NCBI GenBank assembly: GCA_017561265.1
Contig: JAFZDJ010000151.1
Span: forward strand, 1 to 15,867
Direction: 5' to 3'
DNA length: 15,867 nt
Origin: Bacteroidales bacterium
GTDB taxonomy: Bacteria; Bacteroidota; Bacteroidia; Bacteroidales; UBA932
Shown here: positions 1 through 5,716 of the stretch, piece after piece
Layout: each line of letters begins with the position of its first letter
How positions within the stretch are numbered: position 1 is the stretch's first letter
Translations under genes and position numbers: made by a program
The notes under the pieces: model-generated
The model's database searches: none
Seen by the model: the letters and a program-made list of their open reading frames with translations, nothing else
What the model was told of the DNA's origin: nothing

Positions 1-141
1 TGACATAATCGAGTTGTCCGAACTTCCCATGCGCCTGCGTATGATGGAGCATTTTTGCCTAACGGCCTCCGATATGCTGGAACAACTGCAATCCAACCAG
101 GATGCTACCATCCGCATCCTAGCACGTATCCAGGAATCACA
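1..141. repeat. Terminal direct repeat, left copy (circular overlap)
   Basis: These bases are identical to the last 141 bases of the window (15727-15867). A reading frame continues unbroken through the join, which is what a circular molecule cut at an arbitrary point gives. The length of 141 equals a common maximum assembly k-mer, so this is most likely an assembly overlap of a circle and not a biological repeat. Confidence 0.93.
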
Positions 142-199
142 GACCACGATCTTGGAAGTAATGACTGGTGTAGGCCACTCCAAGGAGGGCTACGCATGA
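1..199 (+). CDS. Winged-helix protein, 338 aa, C-terminal part (5' part at 14909-15867)
   Basis: This is the 3' end of the gene that starts at 14909. Joining base 15726 to base 1 keeps the frame open and ends it at TGA 197-199. The piece supplies residues 274-338. It contains a heptad-like amphipathic stretch (about residues 295-327, Leu/Ile/Met at regular spacing, many Gln) that looks like a coiled coil for oligomerisation. An ATG at 28 is in frame but has no ribosome-binding site, so a separate small gene here is unlikely. The stop overlaps the next start (ATGA at 196-199), and an AAGGAGGG ribosome site for the next gene lies within this coding end. Confidence 0.85.
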   Translation, partial: DIIELSELPMRLRMMEHFCLTASDMLEQLQSNQDATIRILARIQESQTTILEVMTGVGHSKEGYA

Positions 200-417
200 T
201 AATCTCTCAAACAATGATACTCTCTCAACTCAAATCCAATCCTAACGGATGTACTATTGACGAACTGATTGGTACGCTTGACCTCCCCTATTGGGAACGC
301 GTCTCCCTCCGCCAAAATTACCGTAACAAACTGGGAAAACTCTACACTAGGGGCTACATCGACCGCACCGGGGAGGGAAAGAGGGGTTCCCCATTCGTAT
401 GGAGGGTGAAGGAATGA
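196..417 (+). CDS. Mini winged-helix protein A (73 aa), first of tandem array
   Basis: This is a 73-residue protein whose whole length fits one winged helix-turn-helix domain. It has an N-terminal helix, a segment NPNGCTIDEL that matches helix 2 of its neighbours, a recognition-helix region around residues 40-55, and a C-terminal beta-wing ending FVWRVKE. The start is the ATG at 196, which overlaps the previous TGA and follows AAGGAGGG; a longer in-frame extension to 55 lacks a ribosome site and overlaps the previous gene fully. It is probably a DNA-binding regulator, but the target is unknown. The codons for the terminal Trp-Arg-Val (TGGAGGGTG, 400-408) also form the ribosome site of gene B. 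Confidence 0.8.
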   Translation: MIISQTMILSQLKSNPNGCTIDELIGTLDLPYWERVSLRQNYRNKLGKLYTRGYIDRTGEGKRGSPFVWRVKE

Positions 418-635
418 TCGAACATCCCCCTATATCGAACGAATTCCTACTGGATTTCATTCGTAGGAATCCAGATCTTACCGCTCGTGAGATCGCATCC
501 AGGATCCCTGTTAAGAGGTACAGATCAGAGAGGATCTGCGCACGGGACATCGCAACCCGTCTAGGTGTTCTGGCACGTCAGCAGAAGGCCGTTAGAACGT
601 GTGAACACCCGGTTAAATGGAGGGTCCATCCATGA
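414..635 (+). CDS. Mini winged-helix protein B (73 aa), second of tandem array
   Basis: Same length as A and clearly similar in pattern: an N-terminal helix, then NPDLTAREIASRIP (matching NPxxT..E in A and C), a basic Arg-rich middle likely to contact DNA, and a C-terminal VKWRVHP. The ATG at 414 overlaps the stop of A (ATGA) with GGAGGG eight bases upstream; the in-frame ATG at 399 would lie before that ribosome site and is rejected. It is probably a small winged-helix transcription factor and a paralogue of A and C. Its own TGG AGG GTC codons (618-626) form the ribosome site for C. Confidence 0.8.
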   Translation: MIEHPPISNEFLLDFIRRNPDLTAREIASRIPVKRYRSERICARDIATRLGVLARQQKAVRTCEHPVKWRVHP

Positions 636-844
636 CTACTGTCAGAGCCAAGATCCTGGACGCGGTGCGTAATAATCCTGGATGCACTACGTCGGAGTTA
701 GTCTCCTTATGCCCCCGTCCCTACTCACATGACAACCTCAATGCGGAGTTCCTAAGGCATCATCTTAGGTTCCTCATGGCACAGGGCAAGGTAATGCGCC
801 TATCGACAAATCCAAGCAGATGGAGGGTTAAGAATGAGGAATGA
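632..844 (+). CDS. Mini winged-helix protein C (70 aa), third of tandem array
   Basis: This 70-residue winged-helix protein has NNPGCTTSELVSLCP near the N terminus, a helical segment around residues 30-50, and the closing SRWRV motif followed by KNEE. The ATG at 632 overlaps the stop of B and follows GGAGGG at 619-624. It is the array member closest to the apparent consensus, in which NP, a Thr/Ser, a Glu-Leu/Ile pair, a Pro-Tyr region and a final WRV recur at the same spacing in A, B and C. Function is inferred as DNA binding only. Its WRV codons (TGGAGGGTT, 821-829) carry the ribosome site of gene D. Confidence 0.8.
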   Translation: MTTVRAKILDAVRNNPGCTTSELVSLCPRPYSHDNLNAEFLRHHLRFLMAQGKVMRLSTNPSRWRVKNEE

Positions 845-1049
845 CCGCTACTTGACCCCCGAGGATCAGATTGTCCTTAGATCCATCAAGGAAGGCTACG
901 CCGATGCCGAGGGGATTAAAATCTACTGCACATGGCACGGAGTGGAGATCCCCGACGTAAGCATTCATACGCGCCGTCTAAAGAGGTTGGGATTCATCAT
1001 ACGCAAGACCTCCAATCGCAAGTACTCGAACGTGTGGGAGGTCTTGTAA
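834..1049 (+). CDS. Mini winged-helix protein D (71 aa), divergent fourth member
   Basis: A 71-residue protein with the same size and overall pattern as A-C but more diverged. It has a helical N terminus (LTPEDQIVLRSIKEGY), a RRLKRLGFI helix-to-wing transition typical of winged-helix domains, and a C terminus NVWEVL where the others have WRV. It starts at ATG 834, six bases after GGAGGG, and overlaps gene C by 11 bases. Its stop overlaps the recombinase start (TAATG at 1047-1051), and its own TGGGAGGTC codons supply that gene's ribosome site. It could regulate the recombinase next to it, but that is inference from position. Confidence 0.75.
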   Translation: MRNDRYLTPEDQIVLRSIKEGYADAEGIKIYCTWHGVEIPDVSIHTRRLKRLGFIIRKTSNRKYSNVWEVL

Positions 1050-1774
1050 TGTCGCGCCCTTACGAAGGGATGACTGCCATAGGCTACTGTCGTGTGTCCA
1101 CGGACGATAAGGGCCAGACGAATGAGACCCAAGCCCATGCCATCCGCCAATGGGCTGATAGGACAGGAGCCGTTCTCGTGGAGATCTACTCCGACGAAAT
1201 GACAGGTACCACACTCAATCGCCCTGGGTTGATGCAGGCCGTCGGCCGCATAAGGTGTGACGGGATCTCTATCCTGGTCGCGTTTGATTCCTCAAGACTT
1301 ACTAGGAATGAGGAGTTGCCCCGCATCCGTGAAATGATCGGGGACAGATGCACAATCCGTTACACTTCATCAGACATAGATCCTAGTTCCCTCGGGGGGC
1401 GCATCACGGATGCCGTTAAGCAGATCTTCGACAAGGAGGAGAACGTCATCAGATCCGCCAAGACCTCCTTGGGGATGGCTACCCGTCGCGATCAGATGGG
1501 GATTCATGTGGGCAGACCTGCTAAACTCGTGTTCACGGAGGAGTTAGAATCCTGTAAGAAGGGTTTGAAGTCCACTCCGGATGAATCCCATAAGACACAA
1601 TCCCTGGTCTATCCCATTGAGACTATCCTAGGATTCGCGGATCGCGGAATCTCCATGAACCACTTGGCCGTGAAGATCCTGGACCTTAACCCTATGGCCC
1701 TTAGACGCGCATTGATGCGCGTAGGAAGGCTGGAGGAGTACAAGTCAAGGTACGAGCAGTCTAGGGGGTTCTAA
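1049..1774 (+). CDS. Serine recombinase (resolvase/invertase family), 241 aa
   Basis: The N-terminal catalytic domain (about residues 9-150) shows the family signature IGYCRVSTDD, with Ser17 as the expected nucleophile that forms a 5'-phosphoserine link to DNA. FDSSRLTRN carries Arg83 and Arg86, the active-site arginines. A GRPAKL segment at 155-160 marks the usual exit from the catalytic domain; the remaining ~80 residues are helical and should hold the DNA-binding part. The length fits small serine recombinases and is far below large serine integrases. The start at 1049 is chosen for its GGGAGG ribosome site 7 bases upstream; the in-frame 932 start lies inside gene D. Role is uncertain: dimer resolution, inversion or integration. 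No obvious inverted crossover sites were seen. Confidence 0.9.
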   Translation: MSRPYEGMTAIGYCRVSTDDKGQTNETQAHAIRQWADRTGAVLVEIYSDEMTGTTLNRPGLMQAVGRIRCDGISILVAFDSSRLTRNEELPRIREMIGDRCTIRYTSSDIDPSSLGGRITDAVKQIFDKEENVIRSAKTSLGMATRRDQMGIHVGRPAKLVFTEELESCKKGLKSTPDESHKTQSLVYPIETILGFADRGISMNHLAVKILDLNPMALRRALMRVGRLEEYKSRYEQSRGF

Positions 1775-1775
1775 C

Positions 1776-1931
1776 GTGGCGAATGATTTCATAGACCGCC
1801 TGGATGCGGTCTTTAACTCTTTCCTTGGATGCGCTGATTCAGAGGGCAGGATTATTGACATAGAGGGGTTCAACGAGGCCCTAGAGGAGTTTGCGTACAT
1901 CCTCAACAAGATGGAGGAGGAAATAGAATGA
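1776..1931 (+). CDS. Small acidic protein, 51 aa
   Basis: This gene starts with GTG one base after the recombinase stop, with AGGGGG 7 bases upstream, and ends at TGA overlapping the next start (ATGA 1928-1931). The 51-residue product is acidic and probably all helical, with a Glu-rich C-terminal helix (NKMEEEIE). No family is recognised. Tight coupling to the recombinase and the following winged-helix gene suggests it works with one of them, possibly as a small protein-binding modulator, but nothing in the sequence proves this. The codons ATGGAGGAGGAAATAGA near its end contain the next gene's ribosome site. Confidence 0.7.
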   Translation: MANDFIDRLDAVFNSFLGCADSEGRIIDIEGFNEALEEFAYILNKMEEEIE

Positions 1932-2203
1932 ACAATAGGTCTGTCTGGATCCTCCGCGCACTCCAACAGAAGTACGCATTGGAGATCCTAATTGATCTCT
2001 TGGACCATCCGTACTCTACCGTTACGGATCTGTGCGACCGTCTCACCGTGACTAACTACAAGGCCGTCCTAGAGCGCATCAAGGATCTTACCGGCTATGG
2101 CCTTATTACAACGTCCATAGCGAAAAGATACAACGCACATCAACTCCACAATACCGAGTTAGGCACATCTATAGCTATGGCGATCAAGGGGGCGTTAGAA
2201 TGA
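1928..2203 (+). CDS. Winged-helix regulator, 91 aa
   Basis: This 91-residue protein resembles ArsR/HxlR-type winged-helix regulators. It has a first helix (YALEILIDLLDHPYS), a helix-turn-helix around residues 31-55 (TVTDLCDRLTVTNYKAVLER), a short wing with Tyr/Leu-rich strands (YGLITTS), and a C-terminal helix. ATG 1928 overlaps the previous stop and follows GGAGGAGG. It is longer than the four array proteins and lacks their WRV ending, so it is a separate subfamily. The likely role is transcriptional control of virus genes. Ligand and operator cannot be read from the sequence. Confidence 0.75.
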   Translation: MNNRSVWILRALQQKYALEILIDLLDHPYSTVTDLCDRLTVTNYKAVLERIKDLTGYGLITTSIAKRYNAHQLHNTELGTSIAMAIKGALE

Positions 2204-2265
2204 TCTACAAAGAATCAGAAAGGGAACGTCTTGGAATAAAGAGGGTAAAAAATGAAACGCAATAA
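2200..2265 (+). CDS. Possible 21-aa peptide or remnant gene start
   Basis: The ATG at 2200 overlaps the stop of the upstream winged-helix gene and has a good GGGGG ribosome site, so it is translatable. The frame ends after only 21 residues (rich in Glu, Lys and Arg). Its first three residues (MIY) and ribosome site match the start of the 142-residue gene at 2379 through the 20-bp repeat. It may therefore be a leftover start of a duplicated or displaced gene, or simply a coupling leader for the basic-protein gene that starts inside it at 2252. Real function is doubtful. Confidence 0.35.
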   Translation: MIYKESERERLGIKRVKNETQ

Positions 2266-2377
2266 GGCAGAACAGAAACGGATGAAGAAGAAACTGAAAA
2301 GGTCGAACAGACGTAGGGCGAACAAGCTTGCTGACAGGAAAGCACGCATCCGCGATCGTTTGATCTGGGGGCGTTAG
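2252..2377 (+). CDS. Very basic 41-aa protein, possible nucleic-acid binder
   Basis: ATG 2252 lies 7 bases after GAGGG, and the frame ends at TAG 2375-2377, the only TAG stop I find in the genome. Twenty of the 41 residues are Lys or Arg, spread along what should be one long helix (for example KRMKKKLKRSNRRR). The composition suggests DNA or RNA binding. Spindle-shaped viruses are known to carry small basic DNA-binding virion proteins, so a packaging role is possible, but there is no family match I can name. If the host decodes UAG as pyrrolysine, read-through would add only a few residues before a TGA. Confidence 0.6.
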   Translation: MKRNKAEQKRMKKKLKRSNRRRANKLADRKARIRDRLIWGR

Positions 2378-2378
2378 A

Positions 2379-2807
2379 ATGATCTATGACAACTTCAAGG
2401 ATTACAGATATTCAGAGGACAATGAGTTGATTTGTTTTGAATGTGCATATCACTCAAATGAAACCTATGATTTCTGGACAGAAAAGAAATCCATGAAAGC
2501 GATATGTAGAGCCTGTGTAGGCAAACACATGAAAAATAGGGACACAGGTCTTTACCCGATAGAATCGGGACAGGGGATACTTAATGAGGAATTGTTCCTG
2601 TTTAAGAATTGGTCGGAATTTCTGGAGATCTACGGTTACAAAAAATGGGAGATCTACTTCAACGGAAACACTTCTATCTTATTAAAAGAACATTGGAGAG
2701 ATTATCTCTTAACACGTGGGCTATTGATCGTCACAGATGAAATGATAGAGGAGTTCAATCAGTTGAAAGAATCTATCCACGCAAGATGCGACGGCGCTGA
2801 AGATTAA
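2379..2807 (+). CDS. Zinc-finger-like protein of unknown function, 142 aa
   Basis: A 142-residue soluble protein with two CxxC pairs, C19-x-x-C22 and C43-x-x-C46, spaced like a zinc-binding finger, followed by a Trp/Tyr-rich middle and a helical C terminus. It starts at ATG 2379 with GGGGG seven bases upstream, two bases after the basic-protein stop. It is visibly richer in A/T (many AAA, GAA, ATT codons) than the genes before it, which suggests a different origin. It is the last gene of the plus-strand run, followed by a terminator. The CxxC finger points to nucleic-acid or protein binding; the precise role is unknown. Confidence 0.75.
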   Translation: MIYDNFKDYRYSEDNELICFECAYHSNETYDFWTEKKSMKAICRACVGKHMKNRDTGLYPIESGQGILNEELFLFKNWSEFLEIYGYKKWEIYFNGNTSILLKEHWRDYLLTRGLLIVTDEMIEEFNQLKESIHARCDGAED

Positions 2808-2840
2808 GGGGATTTTCCCCACCTTTTCTTTTTTTATTAA
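2808..2840 (+). terminator. Hairpin plus T-run terminator
   Basis: Right after the stop at 2807, GGGGA-TTT-TCCCC (2808-2820) forms a five-pair hairpin with a 3-base loop. It is followed by ACCTTTTCTTTTTTTATT. T-runs alone end archaeal transcripts, so this should end the long plus-strand operon. Confidence 0.7.
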
Positions 2841-2854
2841 AAAAGTATCCATAA

Positions 2855-2862
2855 TTTAATAA
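2855..2862 (+). promoter_or_regulatory. TATA-like box for the leaderless gene at 2884
   Basis: TTTAATAA, within the wider A/T stretch ATAATTTAATAAC, is centred about 26 bases upstream of the ATG at 2884. That is the archaeal TATA-to-start distance for a leaderless transcript, and it separates this gene from the terminated operon upstream. Confidence 0.6.
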
Positions 2863-2883
2863 CAAAATAACGCAAATAATGTT

Positions 2884-3207
2884 ATGAGGGTTATTATGAA
2901 AAATAGCAACACGCGTGCAATAATCCAGAAAAATCAGAACCACATGATCCGCCAGGCGGGGGGTATTCGCAACCTCATGGCTGATGCAGAGGCAGTCCTT
3001 CCTAGAGGCACTCCTTATCAAAGGTTCTACAAACTCGCAGAGGGCGGAGAGTTTCTTATCTACTCCCAGGACATTCGCGCTTACCTCAAGAGGCTAGGCT
3101 ACACCGAGGACCAGTTGAAAAGAATGGACGTAGATAAGAAGTATTTCTCCTTGATGGCACGCGACGGGGCCCGCCTTTATGAGGCCCGCATGAAGTCAAG
3201 AAAGTAA
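2884..3207 (+). CDS. Conserved-looking 107-aa protein of unknown function
   Basis: A 107-residue basic, soluble protein that appears mostly helical, with no membrane segment and no cysteine motif. The ATG at 2884 fits a leaderless start about 26 bases from a TATA-like box; an alternative ATG at 2896 has GAGGG five bases upstream, so the protein may begin MKNSNTRA. It is transcribed alone from its own promoter between two terminator-like T-runs and faces the structural operon across the repeat-rich region at 3259-3343. Its place next to the repeats suggests a link with replication or copy control, but this is inference. Confidence 0.7.
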   Translation: MRVIMKNSNTRAIIQKNQNHMIRQAGGIRNLMADAEAVLPRGTPYQRFYKLAEGGEFLIYSQDIRAYLKRLGYTEDQLKRMDVDKKYFSLMARDGARLYEARMKSRK

Positions 3208-3220
3208 TTTCTCAAACACT

Positions 3221-3232
3221 TTCCTTTTTTTT
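3221..3232 (+). terminator. T-run terminator
   Basis: TTCCTTTTTTTT, with eight consecutive T bases, begins 13 bases after the stop of the 107-residue gene. A poly-T stretch of this kind is a typical archaeal terminator. No strong hairpin precedes it. Confidence 0.55.
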
Positions 3233-3258
3233 ACCAATCCCTACCAAATGACAGGATT

Positions 3259-3343
3259 TAACGAAAGGGTCTAATAACGAAAGGGTCTAAAATCCCACAA
3301 AAAAATATAACGAAAGGGTTTTGAAAGAAGTTTAACGAAAGGG
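3259..3343. repeat. Four TAACGAAAGGG iterons between convergent genes
   Basis: The 11-mer TAACGAAAGGG occurs exactly at 3259-3269, 3275-3285, 3308-3318 and 3333-3343. The first two sit in a perfect 16-bp tandem repeat (TAACGAAAGGGTCTAA, twice). The fourth is followed by CCCTTACGTTA, giving an imperfect inverted repeat over 3333-3356. A partial inverted copy (TTTCGTTA) is at 3365-3372, over the stop of the minus-strand gene. The region is A/T-rich and holds no gene. Iterons in an A/T-rich gap are the usual look of a replication origin or an operator cluster. On the minus strand the A-run at 3299-3305 reads as T7 and may end the structural operon. Confidence 0.85.
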
Positions 3344-3369
3344 AACCCTTACGTTATGATTGTGTTTCG

Positions 3370-4281
3370 TTAAGTTCTCCTAAAGTACATTACTGATACA
3401 ACGCCCACCAGAAGTCCAATTATTGTAAAAATCGGTAGGATGTTAAGGAGTGTTCTAACTACTCCATCGGATTCCGAGATATATTCAAACTCAATCGGTG
3501 CAAACATCACATTTGAAGCAGTAGCTTCAACGATTCCAGTTGCGCCCCAATATCCGGATTCATAATGCCAATAACCGTCCTCCTCAACATTGTTGGGAAG
3601 TGTAAAATTGACATCTACATCAGTAACGCCACTACTCTGGATAACCTTAGCATAGTCGGTAGTTAAAACACCATCTACGACCGTAGCCCTAGCAAACAGA
3701 GTAGCATTTCCAGAACCGCCATCGTAATTAACTACTTTCGTACCAGACAGGATATAGGCCTCTTTGCCCTCGGTTACGTTAAAATCGAGAGCGAAACAAC
3801 CATACGTGCCGCTAGTTGATGGATAGAATATCCAATCTACAGGCGTTACACCCTCAATACTTCTACTGTTGACCGTAGCAGACCAAGTACCATCTGGATT
3901 GATCGTTAAGGACGTAGCCGCGCCAGTCGTTCCGAATTCGGGGAAGTCGGGCGAGGAAAACGTCATAGCCTCGTGAAGCGGGCCGAAAGAGATAGCCACG
4001 GCATTAGTGAACACGAACACCTGACGATAATAGATTCCAGAATCACCAGACAACCAATCGAACGAAACACCATTAATGAAGAACTCGTCTGTGCTGGGGT
4101 TGCACGTGAAAGTCAATGATTCATTAACTTTAGTATCGCTGACATAATAGGCAGTAGTGTTGTTACCCACAGATACTACTTTTTCACTACTTGAGTCTAC
4201 AATTGGAATCATTACGGCAGATACAACAATGATTCCTATGATTACAGATGTAATCATCATTACGATTTCTCTTATGTTCAT
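3370..4281 (-). CDS. Capsid-hairpin-like membrane protein with inserted ectodomain, 303 aa
   Basis: The protein has two membrane helices only, at the very ends: about residues 5-28 (with GIIVVSAVMIPIV) and 281-299 (LPIFTIIGLLVGVVSVMYF), then RRT. Both ends match the two-helix small capsid-like proteins of this genome: the first resembles GVILLTAVAIPII and the second PIFIGIALIVSVVAMFIARRS of the 74-residue protein. About 250 residues, rich in Ser, Thr, Gly, Asn and aromatic residues and likely beta-rich, lie between them with several NxT/NxS sites. I read it as a capsid hairpin carrying a surface domain. The start has GGGAGG 7 bases upstream. It is the last gene of the structural block. Confidence 0.8.
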   Translation of the reverse strand: MNIREIVMMITSVIIGIIVVSAVMIPIVDSSSEKVVSVGNNTTAYYVSDTKVNESLTFTCNPSTDEFFINGVSFDWLSGDSGIYYRQVFVFTNAVAISFGPLHEAMTFSSPDFPEFGTTGAATSLTINPDGTWSATVNSRSIEGVTPVDWIFYPSTSGTYGCFALDFNVTEGKEAYILSGTKVVNYDGGSGNATLFARATVVDGVLTTDYAKVIQSSGVTDVDVNFTLPNNVEEDGYWHYESGYWGATGIVEATASNVMFAPIEFEYISESDGVVRTLLNILPIFTIIGLLVGVVSVMYFRRT

Positions 4282-4302
4282 TTTTTAACCTCCCATAAAT
4301 CT

Positions 4303-5448
4303 TTAAAACAAACCATGGCTCCACGCACTTAGCACACTCCAGATCCCCGCGAAGATCAGAACCGGGTAGAACGACAATCCGATGCATAGTAGCCCAACGA
4401 AGAAAGGCACGACGATCACCATCGAGGCTAGCGTACCGGCTACTCCGGATATGCCGTAGTCCCCCATGTTGAATGTCAGCAGGTCTATCATTGTCTCAAA
4501 AACGTTGTAGATGTTGAACTCGTAGGATGCGGAGTTGTACGCGGACGTGTCCACACTCTGCGAAGTTACCATTATCGACCAGTACCCAAGATTGAAACAC
4601 TCCTCAACGGATAGAGTGCTGGAGTACGTTGGATCTATGCGGATATAGACGTTCATATCTACACCGTTGAACGTCATCTGGAATTTGGCCGTGTTATTGT
4701 CCGAGTTGAACGCGGAAACGATCTGCGGAGCGGTCAGATAGGCAACTCCCCTATCCGTTCCGAGGATCAACTGTCCGCTGATTCCCTGTGATCCGTAGTA
4801 GTTGTACCATATCAGATTTAGGGAACTCTGGTTAGGTACGACGTTGATCTTGTTACCGTCCGCATCCACCGTGACGGATTCAACGATGGGCTGGAACGAA
4901 TAACGGTATCCGGAGAACTCGTAGTAGAACAGATCTCCCTCCGACACCTTACCCGCTGAAGTGAAGAAGATGTTGGACTGTTTGTTTACATCCATTACCA
5001 CGGAGGTATAGAGGTCCCCGGCGGAGTGCTTGTTCACTTGGGTACTGTCATCTGTGTAATAGTACGTGGTCTGTGCGCTATTGTAGGACACTCTGAACGC
5101 ATCCGCGTTTCCAGAATACTGTGACGGACTGTAGTTTACGACCCTCTCTCCGTACATCCACCCATCTGGAGTGTAGCCCCAGACGTTACCTATCGTCCCG
5201 TCCGCATTGACATTGACGGGGGTATAGATCCCTGTCAATGCCCATACGCTTTCACTCGACGGGCTGGAGCCCGTGAAATCCGTGAACTGTGCGTTCAGAT
5301 CCTGCAACCTCTCGTCCTCCTCCATCCCTGCGGAGATCTTAGGACAATACAGATTGATTAGGATCGGGAATACCAGCATAACGACAGTCGCGAAGATTAG
5401 CATCTTGTACGCGAACTCGGAGTTTCCGTCCCCACTCATAAGTCCCAT
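4303..5448 (-). CDS. Large membrane-anchored ectodomain protein, 381 aa, possible spike
   Basis: An N-terminal hydrophobic helix (about residues 14-34, KMLIFATVVMLVFPILINLY) is followed by roughly 290 polar residues rich in Tyr, Asn, Ser, Thr and Gly, with the look of an extracellular beta-rich domain. Two C-terminal membrane helices follow (about 328-350 and 354-372). The gene starts at ATG 5448, one base after the stop of the 88-residue gene, with GGAGC upstream. It is likely a virion surface or attachment protein, as expected for large glycoprotein-like gene products beside archaeal spindle-virus capsid genes. No named family is recognised. Confidence 0.75.
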   Translation of the reverse strand: MGLMSGDGNSEFAYKMLIFATVVMLVFPILINLYCPKISAGMEEDERLQDLNAQFTDFTGSSPSSESVWALTGIYTPVNVNADGTIGNVWGYTPDGWMYGERVVNYSPSQYSGNADAFRVSYNSAQTTYYYTDDSTQVNKHSAGDLYTSVVMDVNKQSNIFFTSAGKVSEGDLFYYEFSGYRYSFQPIVESVTVDADGNKINVVPNQSSLNLIWYNYYGSQGISGQLILGTDRGVAYLTAPQIVSAFNSDNNTAKFQMTFNGVDMNVYIRIDPTYSSTLSVEECFNLGYWSIMVTSQSVDTSAYNSASYEFNIYNVFETMIDLLTFNMGDYGISGVAGTLASMVIVVPFFVGLLCIGLSFYPVLIFAGIWSVLSAWSHGLF

Positions 5449-5449
5449 C

Positions 5450-5716
5450 TTATCTGCTCCAGATGTTACGTCCGGAATAGGCCAGACCGACCACTATCAC
5501 GATAATTAGAAGGATCAGCATATCCTCCCCGATGAATCCCATTGAGGAGAACACGAACGCGATAGGCATCGCCAGGATCAGCGTTGCGAACGGGCTTTTA
5601 GTCAATGCGAACATCATTGCCAATGCAAAGCTGAAGATCACTAGCCCTGCCAACTCCAGATTCCCTCCGAAGAAGGAATCCGCTACTATCCCTGTCATTT
5701 CTGAAAAATCAATCAT
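5450..5716 (-). CDS. Small integral membrane protein, 88 aa, three helices
   Basis: This 88-residue hydrophobic protein has three predicted membrane helices at about residues 20-38, 42-61 and 66-82 and a short basic tail (GRNIWSR). It starts at ATG 5716, which overlaps the stop of the 637-residue gene (TAATG); longer in-frame upstream sequence is inside that gene. It sits between two large ectodomain proteins in one operon, so it is probably a membrane partner or assembly factor for them. Function is inferred from position only. Confidence 0.75.
   Translation of the reverse strand: MIDFSEMTGIVADSFFGGNLELAGLVIFSFALAMMFALTKSPFATLILAMPIAFVFSSMGFIGEDMLILLIIVIVVGLAYSGRNIWSR

Larger units (their letters stand above)
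2188..2386. repeat. 20-bp direct repeat flanking the basic-protein gene
   Basis: The 20-mer GGGGGCGTTAGAATGATCTA occurs exactly at 2188-2207 and again at 2367-2386. Each copy holds a GGGGG ribosome site, 7 spacer bases and an ATG followed by codons for Met-Ile-Tyr. The 159 bases between the copies carry a 21-codon frame and the gene for a 41-residue basic protein. The arrangement looks like a segmental duplication or an insertion between short direct repeats. Confidence 0.8.

Noticed and set aside
55..417. Longer 120-residue version of winged-helix gene A
   Set aside because: The extra N-terminal part overlaps the end of the 338-residue gene in another frame and lacks a ribosome site; ATG 196 has AAGGAGGG.
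932..1048. Upstream extension of the serine recombinase
   Set aside because: It lies wholly inside gene D in another frame; ATG 1049 has a well-placed GGGAGG and the catalytic domain begins right after it.
3259..3343. CRISPR array
   Set aside because: The repeats are only 11-16 bp with irregular short spacing (0-23 bases), far below CRISPR repeat and spacer sizes; iterons or operators fit better.
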